A stretch of DNA of 17,550 bases from CAZDUS01 sp964609375 (GTDB lineage Bacteria; Verrucomicrobiota; Kiritimatiellia; CAIKKV01; CAITUY01): contig CAZSSA010000050.1 of assembly GCA_964609375.1 (NCBI GenBank), positions 1-17,550 on the forward strand. Direction: 5' to 3'. The position numbers were made by a program, and so were the translations under genes. Below the pieces are notes generated by a model. The model saw only the letters and a program-made list of their open reading frames with translations, did not search any database and was not told where the DNA came from. Shown in pieces: positions 1 to 8,363 of the stretch (positions are counted from its first letter, which is position 1; the number at the start of each line of letters is the position of its first letter).

Positions 1-17
1 CCGGGTGTCCGTTCCAT

Positions 18-88
18 CGCTCTTCTCTCTCATGACATGAGGTTATACCCAAGCCTCCCCCGCGCGCAAGAGCCGAGAGAAACGAGCG
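18..88. repeat. Imperfect inverted repeat downstream of the first URO-D gene
   Basis: Positions 18-29 (CGCTCTTCTCTC) pair with 75-88 (GAGAGAAACGAGCG), giving 12 base pairs with a 2-base bulge. Within the loop side lies a separate palindrome, CTCATGACATGAG, at 29-41. This lies just past the 3' end of the minus-strand URO-D gene, so it could form a structure at the end of that transcript. There is no clear T-run on the minus strand, so it is not a standard intrinsic terminator. The first 107 bases hold no other recognisable feature. Confidence 0.3.
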
Positions 89-107
89 TATCCGACGGCG
101 ATGGCGA

Positions 108-1280
108 CTATCCTCGACCATTCTTCCGGTAATGAGCGAAGCCTTCAATCAGTGTCTTCATATTTTCCATAGGCACGCCCGGCGCAATTGAACTGCTGCA
201 GCCGAGCATCAGTCCCACCTTGGGCCCCTTTTCGACCAGCCAGTCCATCTCGCGTCTGACATCGCCAGGAGTCCCATGCGGCAGTGTACGCGTAACCGAT
301 ACGCCTGCAATGATGAAAAGATCATCACCGGTTCTGGTCTTCATCTGACAGATCTTCCCGTAGTCCATGCCGTCCTCGTATTGAAATCCCTGAAAACCGC
401 CAAGCCCGCATTCCAGCAGGCGCGGCACCATCTCCATCAGATTTCCATCGCAGTGCCAGATCAGGCGTATGCCGGCGTCAAGCAGCGGCTGGATGGCGCG
501 GACGAAGTTCGGGAACCAGATCCGGTCGAGCGACTGGATGTCAACCAGCGTACCCCGGGAGTCGGCCATGTCATGGTCGAGACGCAGCAGGCGCGGCAAT
601 CCACCCTCAATAATGGCGCGGGCCGAAATGCGGTTGTGGATCGCGGACGCATCGGCGTTAATCTTGAAGCCGCGTTCTATGATTTCAGGATAAAGCGCAT
701 AAGCCATGAAGTAATTTTCATAACCGTACTGTCCGTACAGAAACGCCGGAAAGCTGAAGAATCCGTGGTACGGTCCCTTGAGCAGGTTCATGCCGAAGAG
801 GTTCTGCACATCCACCTCGCCGGCAATCCGCCGCCGGACCTCCTCGTCGGCATTGGCCTCAAGATCACGCCCCCACTTCTCCCATTGCGGAAAGAGAAAC
901 TTCTCCATGTGCGCCACGGCCGCTTCGGGCGAATCAATCAGCATGCCGTCGCGGATTATCTCGGCGGCTCCTGTCGTTGCCGTGCGACTCGTGCCGCTGT
1001 CATATCCCTGATCCTTCATGCCCAGCGGATTCTTCGGAATCCATTGATCGATGAAACAGACTCCGGACTTGCGCATAAATGCACTGTAGACCCGGACCGG
1101 ATCCTTCTCGTAGCTTCCGGGCGGGTTACCGGAGAAAGCCTCCAACTGCGACCATTGCATGGTGTTAAACCAACACGTGGGTATCCCCCGCGTCTGTCGC
1201 AGATTTATGGTGTCATACACCAGTTGCACATTCTCCTGCCACTGCCCTTCGAACGCATTGAAACCGTATCCGTTGCTCAT
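108..1280 (-). CDS. URO-D-family (uroporphyrinogen decarboxylase-fold) protein, HxDG-type
   Basis: A 390-residue protein of the URO-D superfamily, which holds HemE and the cobalamin-linked methyltransferases MtaA and CmuA. Supporting motifs are IWHCDGNLMEMVP (about residues 275-286) and LGCSSSIAPGVPMEN (359-373), both typical of the barrel's C-terminal half. The family's usual zinc-type HxCG motif is changed here: H276 is followed by C277 and D278, so Asp sits where the second ligand Cys is expected. C361 matches the region of the third ligand. It is therefore unlikely to be HemE, and its substrate is unknown. The start chosen is ATG at 1280, with AAAGGTG 7 bases upstream; an in-frame TTG at 1286 is too close to that site. 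It is divergent from an AraC regulator that probably controls it. No corrinoid-binding protein is adjacent. Confidence 0.85.
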   Translation of the reverse strand: MSNGYGFNAFEGQWQENVQLVYDTINLRQTRGIPTCWFNTMQWSQLEAFSGNPPGSYEKDPVRVYSAFMRKSGVCFIDQWIPKNPLGMKDQGYDSGTSRTATTGAAEIIRDGMLIDSPEAAVAHMEKFLFPQWEKWGRDLEANADEEVRRRIAGEVDVQNLFGMNLLKGPYHGFFSFPAFLYGQYGYENYFMAYALYPEIIERGFKINADASAIHNRISARAIIEGGLPRLLRLDHDMADSRGTLVDIQSLDRIWFPNFVRAIQPLLDAGIRLIWHCDGNLMEMVPRLLECGLGGFQGFQYEDGMDYGKICQMKTRTGDDLFIIAGVSVTRTLPHGTPGDVRREMDWLVEKGPKVGLMLGCSSSIAPGVPMENMKTLIEGFAHYRKNGRG

Positions 1281-1334
1281 TGTCAAACACCTTTCAAGTA
1301 TGGAAATAATTGCTTACCTGCTGGTTGCTTTTCC

Positions 1335-1351
1335 CTTGATTATAACTTGAT
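1335..1351 (-). promoter_or_regulatory. Candidate promoter and regulator site of the URO-D gene
   Basis: On the minus strand a perfect TATAAT box occupies 1344-1339, which would start transcription near 1332 and give a leader of about 50 bases. No good -35 box is visible upstream (a weak TGGCAA-like sequence only), as is common for activator-dependent promoters. On the plus strand CTTGAT occurs twice, at 1335-1340 and 1346-1351, one helical turn (11 bases) apart and overlapping the -10 box. Such a direct repeat could be an AraC-family half-site pair. The role is inferred from position. Confidence 0.35.
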
Positions 1352-1386
1352 CTTGCCTATTTGCCACAGAAAGCTAGACTGCATAC

Positions 1387-2256
1387 ATGGATAAAACATG
1401 CGTATTTCTGGACGAATTGGCGGAATGGGTGAGTTGCAGCCGGACTCCGGCCCTGTGTTACGCCGCTCTGCATCGGACCCGTAGTTTCAACAAGCCTTCG
1501 CCTCTGGCTGGCTTTATGTTTCAGGCAAGCGGCGATTTTGGTGAATGGCGGGTCGGCGGAAAACCATGGCTACTGCCGGTCAATCATCTATCGATCGGCT
1601 GCTCGCATCAGGGCAGCTACTCGCCGGAACCGCGGAAACCCGTCGAACTCTGGGCCGTCGCCTTCAACCTGGCTGGCGTTGCCGCCTTTGATTATCTCTG
1701 GAAAGCGCCGGTGCGGGCCACTACTCCGGTTGCCGATCCCGCCCGCCTGATCGCCGCCTTCCAGAAGACCGCCATCCGCTTCGTCGCCGCCGGCAACGCC
1801 GACCCGCTCTTTCTCAAGTCGGCCCTGCTGGAGCTGTGCGCTGTCATCAGAAGCGAATTCCGCAAATCGTCGTCAGAAACCGTCCGCGGTCCCCTGGCCG
1901 TCGAGCAGGCGCTGGACTGGATGGGCGAACACTTTCACGACCCTGACATCACCCTCGCGGATATTGCAGGCGCCGCCGGCCTGAGTCTGCACCATTTCGG
2001 CCGCACCTTCCGTGAAGTTATGGGCGAAAGCACAATGTCCTACCTGCGTAAGTTGCGGATCCGGCATAGTTGCGGACTTCTGCAGGGGACAGCACTGCGC
2101 GTCAACGAAATCGCCCGCGCCGTCGGATTCTCCGACCCCCTCCACTTCAGCCGCGTCTTCCACTCCACAACCGGAAAAAGCCCCCGCCTCTTCCGGAATC
2201 ATCCCGGCGTTACTTCCGGTGAACTACAACGTGCGCATCCAGGCCGGGGCAGTTAG
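1387..2256 (+). CDS. AraC-family transcriptional regulator
   Basis: A 289-residue regulator. The N-terminal 165 residues look like the cupin-type sensing domain of AraC proteins (segments such as GEWRVGGKPWLLPVNHLSIG, 52-71). The C-terminal part is a double helix-turn-helix DNA-binding domain: the first HTH lies around residues 188-210 (ITLADIAGAAGLSLHHFGRT) and the second around 238-260, carrying the AraC signature VNEIARAVGFSDPLHFSRVF. It is divergent from the URO-D gene, with 106 bases between the two starts, so it most likely regulates that gene and perhaps itself in response to a small molecule. The ATG start lacks a strong Shine-Dalgarno sequence. A short tail of about 20 residues follows the DNA-binding domain. 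Confidence 0.9.
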   Translation: MDKTCVFLDELAEWVSCSRTPALCYAALHRTRSFNKPSPLAGFMFQASGDFGEWRVGGKPWLLPVNHLSIGCSHQGSYSPEPRKPVELWAVAFNLAGVAAFDYLWKAPVRATTPVADPARLIAAFQKTAIRFVAAGNADPLFLKSALLELCAVIRSEFRKSSSETVRGPLAVEQALDWMGEHFHDPDITLADIAGAAGLSLHHFGRTFREVMGESTMSYLRKLRIRHSCGLLQGTALRVNEIARAVGFSDPLHFSRVFHSTTGKSPRLFRNHPGVTSGELQRAHPGRGS

Positions 2257-2378
2257 AGGCGTCCATCGCCATCATCCCTTACGCCCCCCGACCCACGCCG
2301 GCCAATACCCTGTTTGTCGCCGCGTCCCACCGGAGAGGCGCCAAAGGAGAAAAGGAGAATTCCCGCCCAACTATTGCT

Positions 2379-2400
2379 TGTCATAAATCGCTGAATGACA
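2379..2400. repeat. Inverted repeat upstream of the transglycosylase gene
   Basis: TGTCAT at 2379-2384 and ATGACA at 2395-2400 form a 6-base inverted repeat with a 10-base spacer, ending 17 bases before the start codon. Its size and position suit a dimeric repressor site, but no cognate regulator is evident. The rest of the 161-base gap from 2257 is C-rich and contains no convincing gene. Confidence 0.25.
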
Positions 2401-2417
2401 TAGGATTAAACACTTTT

Positions 2418-3197
2418 ATGAGACAAATCATTCATCCACTTGCCTGCGCTGTCGTCCTCGGATCGGCATCCCTGGCTCTGGCCGGCGGGGTAACCGAACT
2501 CTATTCCTGCGCGTCCGTCGCCGACGCCCCCATTCCCGCCCCCCCACCCTCTGATCCTGCCTCTGTGCGGAATGTAAATGCCATTTTCGGAATGACAGAC
2601 CCTTCGCTCCCCATATACGCCGCTCCCGACGATGAATCCTTCGGGTCTCGGCGCCTGCCCAGTATCCTGAAGGCGATCGTCTGGGGCAAAAAAAGGGCCA
2701 CCACCCCCTGTCTGGACCGCGCCGAGGCGCTCATGCCCCAGTTGAAGGCCATCTTCACAAGCGAAGGCGTCCCCCCGGAACTGGCTTGGATTGCAGAAGT
2801 GGAGTCCCAATTCGACCCCTCGGCCACCAGCCGGTCCGGAGCCCGAGGCCTCTTCCAGTTCATGCCAGCCACCGCTGAACGATTCGGATTGATCTCGGCG
2901 GCCGGCGATCAGCGCACCGATCCGGCCCCCTCAGCACGTGCGGCGGCCCGTTACCTGTCGATCCTCTACAAACGCTTCCAAAACTGGCCCCTTGCCCTTG
3001 CCGCCTATAATGCCGGCGAAGGCCGCGTCGGACGCCTCCTTAAGAAACATCATGCAGACTCATTCGACGAAATCGCGGCGCACCTTCCCCCTGAAACCCA
3101 GGAATACATCCCGAAGATCATGACGACCCTGATCCTGCGTGAAAACACCTTCCTCAGCGCCCTGCCCTCCCCTGACGTCAGTCCCACATGGAACTGA
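2418..3197 (+). CDS. Secreted lytic transglycosylase (SLT / goose-lysozyme-like fold)
   Basis: A 259-residue protein with an N-terminal signal peptide (residues 1-22: short charged start, hydrophobic core, likely cleavage after ALA). It should act on peptidoglycan in the periplasm, cleaving the MurNAc-GlcNAc bond with 1,6-anhydro product formation. The SLT domain spans about residues 105-240: AEVESQFDPSA carries the likely catalytic Glu129, followed by GARGLFQFMPATA (141-153) and LAAYNAGEGRV (194-204), the three family signatures. It has no LysM repeats, so it is shorter than MltD and closer to a single-domain MltC/Slt-like enzyme. An Ala/Pro-rich linker (32-48) follows the signal. The ATG start has only a weak AGGA 12 bases upstream. 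Its 3' end overlaps the convergent helicase gene by 20 bases. Confidence 0.9.
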   Translation: MRQIIHPLACAVVLGSASLALAGGVTELYSCASVADAPIPAPPPSDPASVRNVNAIFGMTDPSLPIYAAPDDESFGSRRLPSILKAIVWGKKRATTPCLDRAEALMPQLKAIFTSEGVPPELAWIAEVESQFDPSATSRSGARGLFQFMPATAERFGLISAAGDQRTDPAPSARAAARYLSILYKRFQNWPLALAAYNAGEGRVGRLLKKHHADSFDEIAAHLPPETQEYIPKIMTTLILRENTFLSALPSPDVSPTWN

Positions 3198-5217
3198 TCT
3201 CGCGCCGCACCCGTCCGACAATGTCTCCGGTATACGCATCCTCATCCACCGGGTAGGCGCTGCCCCCAACTGACTGCAACGTGCAGGTGGCCCGCACGTC
3301 ATCGGAAAGAAATCTGGAAATCTGCGCATAATTATGGCTGTCCCCGAATTTCGACCGCCGATGGTAGTACCGCATCGGCCAACTCACATAGAGGAAGTTC
3401 TTCGCACGCGTCATCGCCACATACGCCAGACGCCGCTCCTCCTCCAACTCCTTGTCGCTACCCGAGGCCATGTCCGACGGCAACCACCCGTCCGCCGCAT
3501 GAATCAGATAAACCACATCCCACTCGCATCCCTTGGCCGAGTGAATCGTGGATAGCACCAGCCAGTCTTCATCCTTCATCGGAGGCCCGGCCAGATCACT
3601 CGTTGAACTGGGTGGATCCAGCGTCAAATCCGTCAGGAATTGCCGCCGCGACGTGTACCCAACGGCAATCTGTTCGATGTGTTCGATATCCCGCTGCCGT
3701 TGCACCGAGTTCTCATACCGTGTCGCCAGCACCTCGTCATAAAATGCCCTGATCCGCTGGACTTGCCCCGACGGGTTTGACTCCCCCTGCGCCACCAAAT
3801 CATCCATCAACCCCGCCAACCCCTTCAACCCCGCCCGCGCCGCCGCGGGCGCCTCAAAACTCCGGATCACCCGGGGATCACGGGCCTTGCCGACATGGGC
3901 AATCGCCCGCGCCGCCGTTGCCGGCCCTATCCCATCAATCAGTTGCAGCACACGGTACCACGCTATCTCATCCATCGGATTTTCCACCACCCGCAAAATG
4001 CTGACCATATCCTTCACATGCGCCGCCTCAAGAAACCGCAGCCCGCCATACTTATGATACGGAATGTTCCGCCGTGCCAACTCGATTTCCAGGGAGTCCG
4101 ACAAATGCCCCACCCGGAACAACACCGCCTGCCGGTGCAACGGGATCCCCTGCTCGTAATGTTCCAGAATCCGGTCGACCACAAACTTGTCCTGCAACGC
4201 CTCATCCTTGCACGTCACCAGGATGGGTTTCTGCCCCTCCTTGCGGTTGGACCACAAATCCTTCGTGAACCGTTCGCGCGCATGGGAAATCAGCGTGTTC
4301 GTCGTATCAAGGATCGGCTCCACCGACCGGTAATTCTGCTCCAGCGTGACCACCTTCGTCCCCGGGAACTGCTTCGGGAAATCGAGGATATTCCGCACAT
4401 TGGCCGCCCGGAAACTATAGATGCTCTGGGCATCATCACCCACCACCATGATATTGGCATTATGCTTCCGCATCCCGCGCAAAATATCCGCCTGCACGGT
4501 GTTCGTATCCTGATACTCATCCACCAGCACATGGTCAAACCGCCCGCCCAACTCACGGGCCATCGCCTCATCCGTCAACAACTGCCGCCAGTAAAACAGC
4601 AGGTCATCATAATCCAACACGCCGCGCTGCTGCTTGCGGATCACATAGTTCGTGAAAAGCGTTTTGAGCGGCTCCTTCCACTCCAGGCACCAGGGATAAA
4701 ATTGCCGGAGCACGGTTTCAAGCGACTCTCCCCCGTTCAGACACCGCGAATAAATGGACAGGCAGGTCCCCTTTCTGGGAAACCGCTTCTCCCCTTTGGC
4801 AACGTTGAGCTCGTGGCGAACCACATTGACAAGATCCTCGGCGTCAGCCTCGTCCATCACCGTGAAATCCGGCATCAATCCTGCCTGTTTGGCATACGTC
4901 CGGAGAATCCGGTTGGCAATGGCATGAAAGGTGCCGCCCCACACTCGAGCCGTGATGGCCGGCCCTCGTTCGCAGATGGCGGAAGCCCGCTTAACCATCT
5001 CCTCCGCGGCGCGGCGCGTAAACGTCATCAGGAGGATGCGCTCGGGCGGAACCCCCTGGGAAATCAGGTAGGCCACGCGGTAGGCCAGTGTTTTTGTCTT
5101 GCCGCTACCGGCGCCAGCCACCACCAGTAAAGGGCCATCCCCGTGGGTTACGGCTTCACGCTGTTGCTGGTTAAGATCCGCAAGCCAGCTCAAATCCTGT
5201 TCGTTGAAAGTCGCCAT
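3178..5217 (-). CDS. UvrD/PcrA/Rep-type superfamily 1 DNA helicase
   Basis: A 679-residue ATP-dependent 3'-5' DNA helicase of the UvrD/PcrA family, which acts in repair and replication restart. The motifs appear in the expected order: Q motif LNQQQREAVT (15-24), Walker A GAGSGKT (35-41), Ia LLMTFTRRAAEEM (62-74), Walker B DEYQDT (233-238), motif III GDDAQSIYSFRAA (260-272), IV LEQNYRS (292-298), V TIHSAKGCEWDVV (557-569) and VI EEERRLAYVAMTRAK (592-606). It is slightly shorter than E. coli UvrD (720) and lacks an extended C-terminal tail. The preferred start is the second ATG of an ATG-ATG pair at 5217, 6 bases after AGGGG; an in-frame GTG at 5244 would add nine residues. No RecB- or AddA-type nuclease domain is present. 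It converges with the transglycosylase gene. Confidence 0.95.
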   Translation of the reverse strand: MATFNEQDLSWLADLNQQQREAVTHGDGPLLVVAGAGSGKTKTLAYRVAYLISQGVPPERILLMTFTRRAAEEMVKRASAICERGPAITARVWGGTFHAIANRILRTYAKQAGLMPDFTVMDEADAEDLVNVVRHELNVAKGEKRFPRKGTCLSIYSRCLNGGESLETVLRQFYPWCLEWKEPLKTLFTNYVIRKQQRGVLDYDDLLFYWRQLLTDEAMARELGGRFDHVLVDEYQDTNTVQADILRGMRKHNANIMVVGDDAQSIYSFRAANVRNILDFPKQFPGTKVVTLEQNYRSVEPILDTTNTLISHARERFTKDLWSNRKEGQKPILVTCKDEALQDKFVVDRILEHYEQGIPLHRQAVLFRVGHLSDSLEIELARRNIPYHKYGGLRFLEAAHVKDMVSILRVVENPMDEIAWYRVLQLIDGIGPATAARAIAHVGKARDPRVIRSFEAPAAARAGLKGLAGLMDDLVAQGESNPSGQVQRIRAFYDEVLATRYENSVQRQRDIEHIEQIAVGYTSRRQFLTDLTLDPPSSTSDLAGPPMKDEDWLVLSTIHSAKGCEWDVVYLIHAADGWLPSDMASGSDKELEEERRLAYVAMTRAKNFLYVSWPMRYYHRRSKFGDSHNYAQISRFLSDDVRATCTLQSVGGSAYPVDEDAYTGDIVGRVRREISSMWD

Positions 5218-5244
5218 CATATTCCCCTGTTCACAATCCGGCAC

Positions 5245-5653
5245 ATGATGCCAGAAAGGACGGTAGCGTCAAGGTTCACCCAAAACGGCAGGGCGGTATC
5301 AGGCGTATCACCGGTCTTTGGCGTTTGCCCCCTTGCCGCCTTTTCGGTAGGGCGGGACTGCCAGGCCCGCCGGGTCTGCAGGAAACCGAATCGCGGCGGG
5401 CCAAGGACTTCGTCGAGCTCAGTCGAGCCGCTGTCGGGCCCTGCCAAAAATCGCCACCCCCCGGAGAGGGACCCGAGGGAATGCGACAAACTGAAAATTC
5501 ATTCGGTGTGTCTTTTACTTCTTCTTCTTGCACCGACCTTGTTTATTATCGGGATCCAAAATTCTGCGCAAAACAGGATCCCGCATTATTCTAAAAACGG
5601 GATCACGGTTTAATGAACCCCTGCCCTGCCTCCTGCTTTTACAGTGCTTTTAA
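5245..5653. other. Palindrome-rich non-coding stretch between helicase and tRNA-Thr
   Basis: Over 400 bases without a convincing gene. It contains several palindromes: GGCGGG (5351-5356) with CCCGCC (5366-5371), nine-base loop; a segment at about 5404-5431 holding GTCGAGCTCAGTCGAGC, resembling the short dispersed repeats common in intergenic DNA; and CGGGATCC (5550-5557) with GGATCCCG (5576-5583), an 8-base perfect stem with an 18-base loop, followed by a third GGGATC at 5599-5604. The last element lies downstream of the minus-strand tRNA gene and could be a transcript-end structure, but it lacks a T-run. The helicase promoter must lie here or beyond; I cannot place it. Confidence 0.4.
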
Positions 5654-5729
5654 TGGAGCCAGCTAACGGGCTCGAACCGTTGACCTGCTGATTACAAATC
5701 AGCTGCTCTACCAACTGAGCTAAGCTGGC
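5654..5729 (-). tRNA. tRNA-Thr (anticodon UGU)
   Basis: The minus strand folds as a complete 76-base cloverleaf. The acceptor arms GCCAGCT and AGCTGGC pair perfectly over 7 bases, the D arm is GCTC...GAGC, and the anticodon arm is GCTGA-TTTGTAA-TCAGC, giving anticodon TGT (reads ACA and related Thr codons). The T arm is AACGG-TTCGAGC-CCGTT. The discriminator base is T, and the 3' CCA is encoded in the DNA (5656-5654). No intron is present. No adjacent tRNA gene is visible, so it appears to be a single-gene unit. Confidence 0.97.
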
Positions 5730-6025
5730 TTAATTACTGAAAACAAAGCACTTACAAAACATTCTTCAAATTGGCGCCTGCCTGTTTTACCAATTTTAAT
5801 CAGGATGTCCTCAACCAAAGGCACTCCACGTGAAACCTGGCAAAACTGAGGCGCGAAATATAAAGACCTGCAATGCCGTTGTCAATGATCGTCCCGCCAT
5901 CGTCACTTCGTGAAAGCGTGTGGCAAGGGAACGAAAAACCGGGGAACGTCCTGAAGCTTTTACCCTTGCCAAGGTTGATCGTGTCAAAAGTCGAGTCGTG
6001 GGTGCCCCTTCAAGCATCCACGCCA
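5730..6025. other. Non-coding stretch between tRNA-Thr and the histidine kinase
   Basis: About 300 bases with no recognisable gene; a 71-codon minus-strand frame here has no family resemblance or ribosome site. Two perfect inverted repeats are visible: AAATTGG (5768-5774) with CCAATTT (5790-5796), and GGCAAGGG (5922-5929) with CCCTTGCC (5963-5970). Either could end the kinase transcript, but neither is followed on the minus strand by a T-run. The AT-rich part next to the tRNA (5730-5770) probably holds the tRNA promoter, though I see no box close to consensus. Confidence 0.35.
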
Positions 6026-8356
6026 TCAGGCGTCCAATGACAAGATCCGCGCCAATGTCCGCGGGAGCTCCGCTTCCAGATTTCCTGATTTCGACAGGAC
6101 CTCGTACGCCTGCAAGCGCAACATCCGCCTCTCATCAGCCGTCAAATCCCGCCCGGTAACAATCACAATCGGCAGGTGCCGGTAACGGTCATCCGCCCTG
6201 ATCCGGTGAATCAACGTGGAGCCATCCATCCCCGGCATGATCAGGTCCACCACCAGCGCATCCGGCAGCGTAACCGCCATCATCTGCAGGGCCTCCTGCC
6301 CGCTCGACGCCATCCGCACACTGTAGTCACTACCCTCCAGGTTCAGCGACATCAGCCGCCGGTCATCCTCGTTGTCATCCACCACCAGCACATCCCGCCC
6401 CGGCGGATGCACAATTCTCTTCAACACGGCGATCAACGCCTCGCGCGTCACCGGCTTTTGAAGCACATCAACCGCCCCCAGGACCATGCCGCAGTGTTCC
6501 TGCAATACCACGCTGACCACAACCACAGGAATATCACGCAGTTCCGGATCGCTATCCAGTTCCCTCAGGAAAGACCATCCATTCATCGTCGGCATCAGCA
6601 GATCCAGCGTAATGGCATCCGGATGGAACTCACGAGCCATCCTCAACCCCGTCTCACCCGAACTGGCGACCATGACCCGACACCCCGCCTCTTCCACCAG
6701 ATTCGACAGCAATATCCTGGCGTCAGATTCATCATCAATGACAAGCACCAGCTTCCCCTTGCCGCCATCACCACCCGCCTTCAGCACCCGCTCCCGGACA
6801 GGCCCGGACGGCATATCGCCGACACCAGGCGACACCGGTTCCCCCACCTTCTGTGGAATCACAATGCTGAATATCGACCCCTTGCCTGGCTCACTGGCCA
6901 CCTCAATCCGATAGCCCATCAGCTCGCACAACGCCCGTGAAATGGTCAACCCCAAGCCCGTCCCCCCGTACTTCCTGGCGATCCCGCTTTCTGCCTGCTG
7001 AAACGCCTCAAAAATAACCGCCAGCCGTTCCGGAGCAATTCCGATGCCGGTATCGTGTACCTCGATCCGGCAGGGCCTATCCCCCGATGGCGACAGCACA
7101 ACCACAACCCTGACCTCCCCGCTCTCGGTAAACTTGATGGCGTTGCCAATCAGATTGATCAGCACCTGAGTCAGCTTGACCGGGTCGGTGAACATAGTCG
7201 GCGTGGCCGCAGGCACATCCGTCACCAGCCGTATCGACTTGGCCTGTGCCGACACCTCGAGTTGACCGATCACTTGCTGCACCAACACCCTCAGGTCCAC
7301 AATCTTCCACTCCACCTGGACCTTACGGACCTCTATCTTGGCCAAGTCAAGAATCTGATTGATCAGGAACAGGAGGTGCTTCCCATTGGCCACAATACGC
7401 TGCACATAGAGCATTTCCGCCCCATCCAGATGCCCGGACTTGTTCTTGCCCAGAACATTGGAAAAACCAATGACAGAATTGAGCGGCGTACGCAATTCAT
7501 GGCTCATATTGGTCAGGAACTGACTTTTTGCCTGATTCGCCGCCTCGGCCGAGCGCCTGGCCCATCGGGCCGCGTCCTCGGCACGTTTCCGTTCAATCAC
7601 CTCGCGAGCCAGTTCATCACGCGAAACCGTCACCCCCTTAAGCCGCTCGGTCATCTCATCAAAGGCCCGGGAGAGCGCCCCGATCTCATCCTTGGATCCC
7701 GTCGCCACCTTGTGATTCAGATTGCCAGATCCGATAATCGTTGTCCCCATCTGCAGTTGACGCATCGGCCGCACCACGCTGCGGTCAAACAACACCGAGA
7801 CCACCACCATGAATCCCGCCAGGATGATGGCCACAACGACGAAAATCGTTCGCGCCTGCCGACGCACATCCGCGACCCTGGCGGAACTGCGACGGTCCAG
7901 ATCGGTGGCCTGCGAGACAATCATCTGGATCCGGGTGTTTAACTGCCCGATGTACCGTTGCTTCAACACCACTGCCGCTTCGCTGTTGGCTTCCGTTATC
8001 ATCTTCTGCGAATGAACCACCCCCTCAAACGCGGTGGCCAGATCCCCGCAGTCGCTTAAGATCTGACGCCGTATCGCCCTGTTTTCCCTGCAGGACGTTG
8101 CCGCTTCATTGGCAAGCCGCATCAGCGAACTGTGTTTCCGCGTCCATTGGATTTTAGCCCGCTCGTTCCCATGTAACAGGTAGTCGCTGGTCTGGCCGCT
8201 GAGTTCAAACAACGTGCGCATGATGTCATGGGCCGCGCCATTCTCGGCCATGGCGGCATTGACCTCCCGCGTACTCACCTCCAGCGTGCCGGCAACCAAC
8301 AACAGCATCAGCACCGAGCAGGCCGTCATGATGTATAACTTGATGCGAATTCTCAT
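6026..8356 (-). CDS. Hybrid sensor histidine kinase with HAMP and two receiver domains
   Basis: A 776-residue membrane sensor. Transmembrane segments at about 8-24 and 170-190 flank a helical periplasmic domain of some 145 residues. They are followed by HAMP (about 190-243), a coiled coil, HisKA with phospho-acceptor His286 in NMSHELRTPLNSV, and a HATPase domain (N-box N401/N405, DTGIGIA at 435-441, GGTGLGL at 464-470). Two receiver domains follow. The first has acidic D541/D542, phospho-acceptor D585, S615 and K634; the second has D660/D661, D704, T734 and K756, so both look phosphorylatable. No Hpt or DNA-binding output is fused. The gene begins 7 bases after the solute-binding lipoprotein gene ends, so they are surely co-transcribed and the lipoprotein probably presents ligand to the kinase's periplasmic domain (inference). 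Confidence 0.95.
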   Translation of the reverse strand: MRIRIKLYIMTACSVLMLLLVAGTLEVSTREVNAAMAENGAAHDIMRTLFELSGQTSDYLLHGNERAKIQWTRKHSSLMRLANEAATSCRENRAIRRQILSDCGDLATAFEGVVHSQKMITEANSEAAVVLKQRYIGQLNTRIQMIVSQATDLDRRSSARVADVRRQARTIFVVVAIILAGFMVVVSVLFDRSVVRPMRQLQMGTTIIGSGNLNHKVATGSKDEIGALSRAFDEMTERLKGVTVSRDELAREVIERKRAEDAARWARRSAEAANQAKSQFLTNMSHELRTPLNSVIGFSNVLGKNKSGHLDGAEMLYVQRIVANGKHLLFLINQILDLAKIEVRKVQVEWKIVDLRVLVQQVIGQLEVSAQAKSIRLVTDVPAATPTMFTDPVKLTQVLINLIGNAIKFTESGEVRVVVVLSPSGDRPCRIEVHDTGIGIAPERLAVIFEAFQQAESGIARKYGGTGLGLTISRALCELMGYRIEVASEPGKGSIFSIVIPQKVGEPVSPGVGDMPSGPVRERVLKAGGDGGKGKLVLVIDDESDARILLSNLVEEAGCRVMVASSGETGLRMAREFHPDAITLDLLMPTMNGWSFLRELDSDPELRDIPVVVVSVVLQEHCGMVLGAVDVLQKPVTREALIAVLKRIVHPPGRDVLVVDDNEDDRRLMSLNLEGSDYSVRMASSGQEALQMMAVTLPDALVVDLIMPGMDGSTLIHRIRADDRYRHLPIVIVTGRDLTADERRMLRLQAYEVLSKSGNLEAELPRTLARILSLDA

Positions 8357-8363
8357 GGCTTGC

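Noticed and set aside
108..1280. hemE (true uroporphyrinogen decarboxylase)
   Set aside because: The N-terminal HemE signature with its substrate-binding arginines is not visible, and the gene is paired with an AraC regulator rather than haem genes.
276..1394. Long plus-strand open frame opposite the first URO-D gene
   Set aside because: It is the antisense of a well-supported URO-D coding region; its translation has no family motifs and there is no ribosome site.
3895..5130. Plus-strand open frame of over 400 codons opposite the helicase
   Set aside because: It mirrors the helicase coding frame, is rich in His/Pro/Arg/Leu as expected for antisense of GC-rich coding DNA, and lacks any domain.
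5811..6026. Small minus-strand frame next to the kinase stop
   Set aside because: No ribosome site, no recognisable domain and base composition of non-coding sequence.
6176..7942. Plus-strand frames of 250-300 codons opposite the histidine kinase
   Set aside because: All kinase and receiver motifs are on the minus strand; the plus frames are low-complexity antisense sequence.
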